From an uncultured Acidimicrobium sp. (lineage in GTDB: Bacteria; Actinomycetota; Acidimicrobiia; Acidimicrobiales; Ilumatobacteraceae): 12,462 bases of DNA. Location of the stretch: positions 1 to 12,462 of the forward strand of contig CAITUB010000016.1 in assembly GCA_903895515.1 (NCBI GenBank), read 5' to 3'. This document shows, piece after piece, positions 1 through 7,702 of this stretch (within the stretch, counting starts at the first letter, position 1; every line of letters starts with the position of its first letter). Under the pieces are notes generated by a model. It made no database searches. It saw nothing but the letters and a program-made list of their open reading frames with translations, and was not told the origin of the DNA. Made by a program: the position numbers and the translations under genes.

Positions 1-1025
1 ACATGATCAACGTCATCTTCTAGTTTGAATTGAGCGAGCGCAGCGGCAGAGTCTCCTCCACCAACAACAGTGAACGCTTTGGTGTCGGCAACAGCTTGAG
101 CAACCGTCTTTGTTCCCGAGGCAAATCGCGGGTCTTCAAACATTCCCATTGGACCATTCCAAAACACTGAACGAGCATCCATAATGATGTCGGTGAACGC
201 GGCAGCGCTACCTGGGCCGATGTCTAAACCTTTGGCTCCGTCTGGCAATCGGATTCCGAACGTTTGATACACGCCTTGAGCGTCGAGACCGTTGATGTCT
301 TCAGGAAGATAAATCGGTACAGAACCTGCAAGAAGTTTCTTACACGTTTCGATCTGATCTCGTTCGCAAATGGAATCACCGACTGGGTAACCCTGTGCTG
401 CAAGAAATGTGAAACACATTCCACCGCCAATGATGAATGCGTCAACCCGTTCCTGAAGAGCTTCGATCACGCCAATTTTGTCGCTCACTTTTGCGCCACC
501 GAGAACAGCAACAAACGGGCGTTTTGGTTTCTCGCGTAGATCACCCAACACATCTACTTCGCGTTGCAGCAATCGCCCAGCGGCCGAAGGCAACGTCTGA
601 GATGGACCGACAATCGAAGCATGTGATCGATGCGCTGCACCAAAAGCGTCATCGACATACATATCAATACCCTCGATGAGCTGTTTGACAAAGGCAGGGT
701 CATTTCCCTCTTCGCCTGGATTGAACCTCAGGTTCTCGAGCAGTTCAACTCCAGGTGCCAACTCCGCAAGCCGAGCGCGAACCGGAGCCATTGAGTACTT
801 CGCGTTAGGCGAACCCTTCGGACGACCAAGATGACTTGCACAAACCACTTGTGCTCCACGACTGGTCAGGTATTCGATAGTTGGCAATGCAGCGCGGATC
901 CGAAAATCATCAGTGATGGTTCGAGCATCATCGGAACCTTCCATTGGAACATTGAAGTCCGTTCGAACCAGAACACGCTTGCCCGAAACGTCGCCAAGGT
1001 CTTCTAACGATGGAACGCGAGACAT
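1..1025 (-). CDS. pgk: Phosphoglycerate kinase, 3' end cut by window
   Basis: Catalyses ATP formation from 1,3-bisphosphoglycerate in glycolysis (reversible); cytosolic. The frame opens with ATG at 1025-1023 and stays open to the left edge, giving 341 residues of a protein usually near 390-400. Visible family motifs are DFNVP (residues 23-27), the basic SHLGRPKG loop (64-71), ENLRFNPGE (97-105), LGGAKVSDKIGV (175-186), the nucleotide-site VFWNGPMGMFE (287-297) and VGGGDSAAA (321-329). The stretch between SMAPVRARL and LLENLRF (about 79-101) is some 20 residues shorter than in E. coli-type PGK, which I recall as a feature of Acidimicrobiia and related actinobacterial sequences. It starts 9 bases after the gap stop codon with no clear Shine-Dalgarno sequence, so translation is probably coupled to gap. 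The next gene, possibly tpiA by usual gene order, is outside the window. Confidence 0.97.
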   Translation of the reverse strand, partial: MSRVPSLEDLGDVSGKRVLVRTDFNVPMEGSDDARTITDDFRIRAALPTIEYLTSRGAQVVCASHLGRPKGSPNAKYSMAPVRARLAELAPGVELLENLRFNPGEEGNDPAFVKQLIEGIDMYVDDAFGAAHRSHASIVGPSQTLPSAAGRLLQREVDVLGDLREKPKRPFVAVLGGAKVSDKIGVIEALQERVDAFIIGGGMCFTFLAAQGYPVGDSICERDQIETCKKLLAGSVPIYLPEDINGLDAQGVYQTFGIRLPDGAKGLDIGPGSAAAFTDIIMDARSVFWNGPMGMFEDPRFASGTKTVAQAVADTKAFTVVGGGDSAAALAQFKLEDDVDH

Positions 1026-1034
1026 GAGATGCGA

Positions 1035-2048
1035 TTACTTCGAGGAACCGATGTGCTTGGTGAGATCAACCAAGCGATTTGAATAGCCCCACTCGTTGTC
1101 ATACCAACCGAGAACCTTCACGAGATTGCCCATCGTCATAGTGAGATCACTGTCAAACACGCACGAGTGTGGATTATGCACAATGTCGCTAGACACGATT
1201 GGAGCGTCCGTGTACTCAAGTACACCCTTCAATGGTCCTTCAGCCGACTTCTTAAATGCCGCATTGATTTCTTCTTTAGAAGGACTCGACTTCAAAACCG
1301 CAACAAAGTCAGTGATCGAACCAGTAGGCACAGGAACTCGCAACGATGTGCCGTCCAACTTTCCCTTCATTGCTTCAAGCACAAGGCTGGTAGCGCGTGC
1401 TGCACCAGTGCCAGTTGGCGTGATGTTGATGGCTGCACCACGTGCACGACGCAAATCGCTATGCGGTCCATCTACCAATTGTTGATCACCCGTGTAGGCA
1501 TGAATCGTTGTCATCAAGCCCTTTTCTACACCGAATGCATCATCAAGAATCTTCACCATCGGTACGAAGCAGTTCGTGGTGCAACTCGCATTGGAAATAA
1601 CTTTGTGTTTGGCGCGGTCGAAATCTTGATGATTGACCCCGTAGACAAATGTTGCATCTGCGCCGGCAGATGGTGCTGAAACGATGACAATTGGAGCACC
1701 AGCGTCCAAGTGAGCAGCAGCCTTATCTCGATCGGTGAAGAAACCGGTTGATTCGATGACTACGTCCACTCCGAGTGCAGCCCATGGGAGATCCTTTGGG
1801 TCACGATGCTGCAGAACCTTGAGCACCTTGCCATCAATAGAAATGCCATCGTCAACAGGTTTGATGTCATTTGGAAGAATCCCAAGCACCGAGTCGTACT
1901 TCAACAAGTGCGCCATTGTCTTGATATTGCCAAGGTCATTAACTGCAACGATCTCGATTGGAGCATTTGCTGATTGCACAGCACGGAAGAAGTTGCGTCC
2001 GATGCGACCGAAACCGTTGATACCTACGCGAATTGGAGTGTTTGCCAT
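1035..2048 (-). CDS. gap: Glyceraldehyde-3-phosphate dehydrogenase, type I
   Basis: Oxidises glyceraldehyde-3-phosphate to 1,3-bisphosphoglycerate with NAD, the substrate of the next gene's product. From the ATG at 2048 the protein is 337 residues, normal for the family. It shows the Rossmann start RVGINGFGRIGRN (7-19), VNDL (36-39) with the Asp that favours NAD over NADP, the active site SNASCTTNC with nucleophile Cys156, catalytic His183 in HAYTGDQ, and the C-terminal WYDNEWGYSNR. After CTTNC the usual LAPM reads FVPM, a mild oddity. The start is uncertain: in-frame ATG at 2060 and TTG at 2066 are also possible (343 residues for the longest), and none has a good ribosome site. I chose 2048 because it matches the family N-terminus. 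The stop TAA is at 1037-1035. It lies between rapZ and pgk in the same operon. Confidence 0.97.
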   Translation of the reverse strand: MANTPIRVGINGFGRIGRNFFRAVQSANAPIEIVAVNDLGNIKTMAHLLKYDSVLGILPNDIKPVDDGISIDGKVLKVLQHRDPKDLPWAALGVDVVIESTGFFTDRDKAAAHLDAGAPIVIVSAPSAGADATFVYGVNHQDFDRAKHKVISNASCTTNCFVPMVKILDDAFGVEKGLMTTIHAYTGDQQLVDGPHSDLRRARGAAINITPTGTGAARATSLVLEAMKGKLDGTSLRVPVPTGSITDFVAVLKSSPSKEEINAAFKKSAEGPLKGVLEYTDAPIVSSDIVHNPHSCVFDSDLTMTMGNLVKVLGWYDNEWGYSNRLVDLTKHIGSSK

Positions 2049-2074
2049 AGAGGCAGACATTAGCAACCGAGCGA

Positions 2075-2926
2075 CTAGCGCGCGATATCTCGGTGAATTA
2101 CCCGCGGATGATGCCCCAATTGAACGAACTTTCGTCCAATTTCTTCAGCGATGGCAACCGACCGATGGCGACCACCCGTGCATCCGATTGCCACGGTCAA
2201 ATAGCTCTTGCCCTCTGCTCGGTATGCAGGAAGCAGCATTCCAAATAGAGCATCGATCTTTTCAACAAACTCGATCGCCAACGGTTGTTGCAAAACGAAA
2301 TCAGACACGGGCTGATCTAATCCACTGAGGGGACGCAGCGCTTCGTCCCAATGCGGGTTCGGCAAAAAGCGGACGTCAAACACCAGATCAACATCGAGTG
2401 GGATTCCGTGTTTGTAACCAAACGATTCAACAGACAGTTGCATCACGTCTTTGCCGCCAACAGGAGCAAAGAGATCGTGAATCTGAGCCTTTAATTGATG
2501 AACGTTGAGCGATGTTGTATCGATGACCAAGTCAGCTGAGCCTTTAACCAACTCGAGCATGGATCGTTCTTTAAGAATGGCTTCTTCAACGCTGATCGTG
2601 GCGCTGCTGAGCGGATGCTTGCGACGAGTTGTTCCGTAGCGTTTCACTAATTCGACAGTTGATGCGTCAAGATACAAAATGCGCACTCGGTGTCCCGCTT
2701 CGCGAAGATTTGCTACAACATCAATTGCATTGGTTTGATTGGATGGTGTTCCAAGTACAAGTGCAAGCTGTAGATCATCTGCGCCATTTTCCGCAAGTTC
2801 CACAACCTTGTCAACGAGAGAGATGGGCATGTTGTCAACAACAAACCAACCAAGATCTTCAAGATCATCTGCAGCTTGAGAGCGACCAGCACCAGACAAC
2901 CCAACGATGAGCAGAATATCGGCCAC
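2075..2926 (-). CDS. rapZ: RapZ/YvcJ-family P-loop nucleotide-binding protein
   Basis: Encodes 283 residues, full length for the RapZ (YvcJ, former UPF0042) family. In E. coli RapZ is an RNA-binding adapter that steers RNase E to the small RNA GlmZ and so controls glmS; in Gram-positives it is an ATP/GTP-binding protein of less clear role, and the target here is unknown. Visible are the N-terminal P-loop GLSGAGRS (9-16), in which the usual Lys is Arg, then GWFVVDNMP (26-34), a linker with LYLDAS, and the conserved C-terminal half with SFGYKHG, DVRFLPNPHW and IGCTGGRHRSV (247-257). The start is GTG at 2926-2924, nine bases after the uvrC stop, with no clear Shine-Dalgarno sequence. In most Actinobacteria this gene is followed by yvcK and whiA; here gap follows directly. 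Confidence 0.95.
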   Translation of the reverse strand: MADILLIVGLSGAGRSQAADDLEDLGWFVVDNMPISLVDKVVELAENGADDLQLALVLGTPSNQTNAIDVVANLREAGHRVRILYLDASTVELVKRYGTTRRKHPLSSATISVEEAILKERSMLELVKGSADLVIDTTSLNVHQLKAQIHDLFAPVGGKDVMQLSVESFGYKHGIPLDVDLVFDVRFLPNPHWDEALRPLSGLDQPVSDFVLQQPLAIEFVEKIDALFGMLLPAYRAEGKSYLTVAIGCTGGRHRSVAIAEEIGRKFVQLGHHPRVIHRDIAR

Positions 2927-2935
2927 GTGAAAAGG

Positions 2936-4795
2936 CTACCCGTGTATGTGTTTGAAGATGTCTCGGGCTATCGGCTCAGGGAGCCAACCAAGTGACAACA
3001 AATTGTCAAGCGACGCCTTCTTCACTGCGGCAACGGTGCCAAAATGTGCAACAAGTTTCTTCTTGCGAGCCTCGCCCAATCCTGGTATCCCATCGAGAGC
3101 GCCTTTTGTCATCCGCTTTCCACGCAGTTCACGGTGAAAAGAGTTTGCAAATCTATGCGCTTCATCGCGAATCACCTGCAACATAAACAGAGCGTCGCTG
3201 CCACGCGGCACATCGACTGCGTCCTGCTTGTTAGGTATGAATACTTCCTCTAATCGTTTCGCCAACGACGCAACGGGAATCTCGTGCTCTAAGCCAAGTT
3301 CGTTGATTACTTCCATGGCCACTCCGAGTTGACCCTTGCCGCCATCGACCAGGATCAGTTGAGGTGGATAGGCAAACTTTCCCGGTCGCTCGCCTCGTTG
3401 TTCAACTGGCATGTCGCGCTCTGCAATGTACGCCGAGAGCCTCCGAGTGAGTACTTCCTTCATCGCGGCATAGTCATCGTTTCCAGGAACATCCTTAATC
3501 TTGAACTTGCGATACTCGCGCTTAATCGGCAAACCGTCCTCGAGCACAACCATGCTGCCTACGTAATCCGTTCCCTGCAAGTGCGCCATGTCATAACACT
3601 CGATACGCAATGGAGCCTCTGGCAAATTCAGCAAGTCCTGCAACTCTGTTAGTGCTCGACTGCGACTGTTGTGGTCCGAAGCACGTTTCATCCGGTGGCG
3701 CGCAAATTCATCTGTTGCATTTTTTACAACAGTTGCGAGCAACTCTCGTTTGTCGCCACGAGTTGGAACTCGAATTTCTACTTTTGTGCCGCGCTCCTTC
3801 TCGAGCCATTCCTGCATTGCCAGCAAACTCTCTGGAGCCTGTGACACCAACACTTCCTTCGGCACGCCTAAAGGCGGCGAGTCGCCGTAGATGCTCTCGA
3901 GAATACGATCCATTAGTTGACCTGAAGTCACATCTTCAACCTTGTCGAGAATGAAACCGTTTCGGCCCATGACTCGCCCACGTCGCACATAAAACACTTG
4001 CACCGACGCCTCAAACTCATCGTCGGCAATGCCGATGACATCAATGTTCTCCGATTGGTCGCCAACCATTTGTTGGCGCTCAAGCGCTTTGTGAATGTGC
4101 GAGAGGCGATCCCTGAACACGGCAGCACGTTCAAAATCTTGCTTACTTGAAGCGTCCTTCATTTCTAGCTCAATCTTGTCAACGATCTCTTCAGAATCGC
4201 CATTGAGAAATCGCTGCAGATCATGTACATATTTTGAATACTGCTGGGCTTCAACGTTTCCTACACACGGACCACTGCATTTCTCAATATGGAACAGCAA
4301 ACACGGGCGCCCCAGTCGATTGTGTTGTTTGAACACACCATTCGAACACGTACGCACAGGAAATGTTCGCAATACGAGTTCAAGTGTGTCTCGAATGACC
4401 CAGGCATTCACGTATGGGCCGAAATACTTCGTCCCTTTACGGCGTCTGCCGCGCATCACCATTGCTCGAGGCCATTCTTCATCCAGCGTGATAGCCAGAA
4501 ATGGATAGCTCTTATCGTCTCTCAAACGAATGTTAAATCGCGGACGATGTTCCTTGATCAGGTTGTATTCCAAAATCAGTGCTTCAACTTCGTTGCGAAC
4601 TTCGATCCATTCGACTGTTGACGCAACGGACATCATCTTTGCTGTGCGTGGATGCAGCGTTTGAGGATCTGCGAAATAGCTACCAACACGCGAGCGCAGG
4701 TTTACTGCTTTGCCAACGTAAATAACACCGCCTTGTTCATCCTTGAATTGATACGAGCCAGGCGTATCTGGGATGGGAATCGACGGTCGTTGCAC
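2936..4795 (-). CDS. uvrC: Excinuclease ABC subunit C
   Basis: Makes both incisions around a DNA lesion after recruitment by the UvrB-DNA complex. The 619-residue length is normal. Order of parts: a GIY-YIG nuclease domain (about 12-90) with PGSYQF, IYVGKA and an EALILE segment carrying the catalytic Glu; a cysteine group Cys150, Cys165, Cys173, Cys177, matching the spacing reported to hold a 4Fe-4S cluster in E. coli UvrC; a UVR domain that contacts UvrB (about 205-240); an RNase H-like 5' nuclease with Asp402 (CYDMAHLQG), Asp484 (LVDGGKGQL) and His547 (RDEAHRFA); and a C-terminal helix-hairpin-helix DNA-binding pair (about 567-618, IPGLGEARKKKL). The start is GTG at 4795-4793, three bases after the uvrA stop, so the two are likely translationally coupled. 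All catalytic residues appear present. Confidence 0.98.
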   Translation of the reverse strand: MQRPSIPIPDTPGSYQFKDEQGGVIYVGKAVNLRSRVGSYFADPQTLHPRTAKMMSVASTVEWIEVRNEVEALILEYNLIKEHRPRFNIRLRDDKSYPFLAITLDEEWPRAMVMRGRRRKGTKYFGPYVNAWVIRDTLELVLRTFPVRTCSNGVFKQHNRLGRPCLLFHIEKCSGPCVGNVEAQQYSKYVHDLQRFLNGDSEEIVDKIELEMKDASSKQDFERAAVFRDRLSHIHKALERQQMVGDQSENIDVIGIADDEFEASVQVFYVRRGRVMGRNGFILDKVEDVTSGQLMDRILESIYGDSPPLGVPKEVLVSQAPESLLAMQEWLEKERGTKVEIRVPTRGDKRELLATVVKNATDEFARHRMKRASDHNSRSRALTELQDLLNLPEAPLRIECYDMAHLQGTDYVGSMVVLEDGLPIKREYRKFKIKDVPGNDDYAAMKEVLTRRLSAYIAERDMPVEQRGERPGKFAYPPQLILVDGGKGQLGVAMEVINELGLEHEIPVASLAKRLEEVFIPNKQDAVDVPRGSDALFMLQVIRDEAHRFANSFHRELRGKRMTKGALDGIPGLGEARKKKLVAHFGTVAAVKKASLDNLLSLGWLPEPIARDIFKHIHG

Positions 4796-4798
4796 TGC

Positions 4799-7681
4799 CT
4801 ACGGCTTCTTTTTCAACAACGGTCCAAGGAATTTGCCGGTATAGCTGCCCTTCACCTTCGCAACATCTTCAGGCGTTCCTTCGGCAATGATTCGACCACC
4901 ACCGTCTCCGCCTTCAGGACCCATGTCGATAATCCAGTCTGCGGTCTTGATGACGTCCAAGTTATGTTCAATTACCAAAACAGTGTTCCCTGTTTCGACC
5001 AGTCGAGCGAGAACGGTAAGTAAGCGCCGAACGTCCTCGAAGTGCAATCCGGTTGTTGGTTCATCGAGCAGATAAATGGTTCGTCCGGTGCTGCGCTTGG
5101 CAAGTTCGGCAGCAAGCTTCACTCGTTGTGCCTCGCCACCAGAAAGTGTTGGTGCAGATTGACCGAGTCGCACATAACCCAATCCAACGTCGAGAAGCGT
5201 CTGCATATGGCGACCAATACGTGGTTGATTGGTGAAGAAGTCGACAGCATCGGAAATTGGCATATCAAGAATTTGAGAAATGTTCTTTCCCTTAAACAAG
5301 ATGTCGAGCGTGTCGCGGTTGTATCGCTCGCCCTTGCAGACATCGCATGGCACATACACGTCTGGCAAGAACACCATTTCGATCTTGATCGTGCCGTCGC
5401 CAGAACAGGCCTCACACCTTCCGCCAGGAACGTTGAAGCTGAATCGACCAGGCTGATATCCGCGAACCTTCGCCTCAGGCGTTCCCGCGAATAATTTACG
5501 AATGTCGTCGAAAACGCCGGTGTACGTTGCGGGGTTTGAACGCGGCGTTCGACCAATTGGCGACTGGTCCATGTCGATGACCTTGTCCAGATGCTGCACA
5601 CCATCTACTGCTGTGTGCTTGCCAGGCGCATCCTTCGATTTATAGATCTTTTGCATCAAAGATGGAAGCAGAATGTCTCGAATTAATGTGCTCTTTCCAC
5701 TTCCCGACACTCCAGTAACTGCAACAAAGAGACCAAGTGGAATCTTCGCCGTCAGGTTTTGCAGGTTATGTTCACGGGCACCGCGGATGGTCAGCCAATC
5801 CTTTTTCGGTGAACGACGTTCAGCCGGTACTGGAACAAATCTCTTGCCACTGAGGTATTGACCGGTTATCGACTTGGAGACTTTTTCGATGCCTGCAACA
5901 GGCCCGCTGTACACCACCTCACCGCCGTGCTCTCCCGCTCCCGGGCCAATGTCAACTATCCAATCGGCTGAACGAATCGTGTCTTCATCGTGCTCAACCA
6001 CCATGACCGTGTTGCCGAGATCGCGAAGCCGAATAAGCGTTTCGATGAGGCGATGGTTATCGCGCTGGTGCAATCCGATACTTGGTTCGTCAAGTACGTA
6101 CAGAGTTCCCACAAGCCCAGATCCGATTTGGCTCGCAAGACGAATTCGTTGCGCTTCGCCACCTGCCAACGTTGCTGCTGCTCGAGACAACGTGAGATAG
6201 TCAAGCCCCACGGAAAGAAGGAATCCAAGTCGCGCGTTGATTTCTTTCGTTATCCGTTCAGCAATCATCTTGTCACGGTCGCCAAGCTTCAAACTCTTTA
6301 AGAATTCTGCGGAGTTTCCAATTGACAAATCGCAGATCTCGCTCAGGCTTTTTCCATTTACCTTGACAGCCAGAGATGCAGGCTTTAGACGCTGACCCTT
6401 GCACGCTTTGCAAGGCGCCTCTCGCATGTAACTTTCAAACTGCTCGCGCGAATATTCGCCCTCTGCGCTCTCATGACGCCGCTTAATCCATGGGACTACG
6501 CCCTCATACGATGTGCTGTACTCCCGCGAACGCCCGTAACGATTCTTGTACTTCACCATCAATGCTTCACCTGCACCGTGCAAGATGATGTTCTTGTTTT
6601 TATCCGACAACTTCTCCCACTTCACATTTAGCGGTATGGAGTGTTCTTCTGCAACAGCTTCGAGCATGCGTTGGAAATACTGTGTGTGAGCCGAACGCCA
6701 TGGAGCTATGGCTCCCTGCAGAATGGATAACTCAGGATCAGGCACTACCAACTCTTCTTCAACTTCGTAACGCGTGCCCAAACCGAGGCACGTCTCACAT
6801 GCACCGAAGGGCGAGTTGAAAGAAAAGTTGCGCGGAGCGAGTTCATCAAAGCTGGCGCTGCACTTTGGACAGGCCATGTGTTGACTGAAGGTGATGACCT
6901 CACCTTGTTCATCACTCTTGCCACTCATGATTTCGATTCCCGCGACACCCTCGGCAAGTTTCAGAGCTGTTTCTAGGCTGTCAGTCAGTCGTCGATTGAT
7001 ACCTGCTTTCTGCACGAGCCTGTCAACGATGATGTCGATGCTGTGGTTCTCATAGCGAGCAAGTTTGTCGCCCTTTTTCAAAAATTCAGAGATGTCTACT
7101 ACTTGATCGTCAATTCGAGCGCGTGAATATCCCTGCGCAAGTAATTCACCGAGCAAATTCTCGTATTCGCCCTTTCGACCGCGAACCACTGGCGCCAATA
7201 CTTGGAAGCGAGTTCCAGCTGGCAGTTCCAAAACCCGATCGACTATTTGTTGTGGTGTCTGGCGCTGTAACGCAATGCCATCTTTCGGGCAGTGCTGGAC
7301 ACCAATTCGAGCCCACAACAATCGCAGATAGTCGTAGATCTCGGTGATGGTTCCCACTGTTGAACGCGGGTTTTTCGATGCAGTCTTCTGATCAATTGAA
7401 ATAGCTGGCGACAATCCTTCAATCACATCGACATCGGGCTTATCCATTTGACCGAGAAACTGGCGGGCATATGCGCTGAGCGATTCGACGTATCGACGTT
7501 GACCTTCGGCATAGATGGTGTCAAATGCAAGGCTGCTTTTTCCGCTGCCCGATAGCCCAGTGAGCGCGATCAATTTGTCGCGTGGAACCTCAACGTTGAT
7601 GTTTTTCAGGTTGTGTTCGCGCGCACCGCGAACCGAGATCACGCCGGGCGAATATGCGGGCTTCTTTTTCGCTGGAGGCAT
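4799..7681 (-). CDS. uvrA: Excinuclease ABC subunit A
   Basis: ABC-type ATPase that recognises DNA damage as a dimer and loads UvrB. Length 960 is typical. It has two ABC modules. Module 1 has Walker A GLSGSGKS (42-49), signature LAGGEAQ (505-511) and Walker B VLDEPSIGLH (529-538). Module 2 has Walker A GVSGSGKS (657-664), signature LSGGEAQ (846-852) and Walker B LLDEPTTGLH (871-880). Zinc modules are Cys271/274/295/298 and Cys756/759/779/782, with a further Cys424/427 pair. The first signature carries Ala506 where Ser is usual; the second is standard. The protein begins and ends in Lys-rich segments. ATG at 7681-7679 follows the uvrB stop by 21 bases without an evident ribosome site. The stop at 4801-4799 is three bases before uvrC. 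The paired ABC modules and the LHQRDN/LHFEDV context are diagnostic of UvrA. Confidence 0.99.
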   Translation of the reverse strand: MPPAKKKPAYSPGVISVRGAREHNLKNINVEVPRDKLIALTGLSGSGKSSLAFDTIYAEGQRRYVESLSAYARQFLGQMDKPDVDVIEGLSPAISIDQKTASKNPRSTVGTITEIYDYLRLLWARIGVQHCPKDGIALQRQTPQQIVDRVLELPAGTRFQVLAPVVRGRKGEYENLLGELLAQGYSRARIDDQVVDISEFLKKGDKLARYENHSIDIIVDRLVQKAGINRRLTDSLETALKLAEGVAGIEIMSGKSDEQGEVITFSQHMACPKCSASFDELAPRNFSFNSPFGACETCLGLGTRYEVEEELVVPDPELSILQGAIAPWRSAHTQYFQRMLEAVAEEHSIPLNVKWEKLSDKNKNIILHGAGEALMVKYKNRYGRSREYSTSYEGVVPWIKRRHESAEGEYSREQFESYMREAPCKACKGQRLKPASLAVKVNGKSLSEICDLSIGNSAEFLKSLKLGDRDKMIAERITKEINARLGFLLSVGLDYLTLSRAAATLAGGEAQRIRLASQIGSGLVGTLYVLDEPSIGLHQRDNHRLIETLIRLRDLGNTVMVVEHDEDTIRSADWIVDIGPGAGEHGGEVVYSGPVAGIEKVSKSITGQYLSGKRFVPVPAERRSPKKDWLTIRGAREHNLQNLTAKIPLGLFVAVTGVSGSGKSTLIRDILLPSLMQKIYKSKDAPGKHTAVDGVQHLDKVIDMDQSPIGRTPRSNPATYTGVFDDIRKLFAGTPEAKVRGYQPGRFSFNVPGGRCEACSGDGTIKIEMVFLPDVYVPCDVCKGERYNRDTLDILFKGKNISQILDMPISDAVDFFTNQPRIGRHMQTLLDVGLGYVRLGQSAPTLSGGEAQRVKLAAELAKRSTGRTIYLLDEPTTGLHFEDVRRLLTVLARLVETGNTVLVIEHNLDVIKTADWIIDMGPEGGDGGGRIIAEGTPEDVAKVKGSYTGKFLGPLLKKKP

Positions 7682-7702
7682 GGCAAGCAGACTACTTACT
7701 GG

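Noticed and set aside
1735..2328. 197-codon open frame on the plus strand across gap and rapZ
   Set aside because: It lies antisense to two well-supported conserved genes, its translation shows no recognisable domain, and it crosses a gene boundary as chance antisense frames do.
3610..4508. Plus-strand open frames of 114 and 137 codons opposite uvrC
   Set aside because: Both are antisense to intact uvrC domains and have low-information composition with no ribosome site that I could credit.
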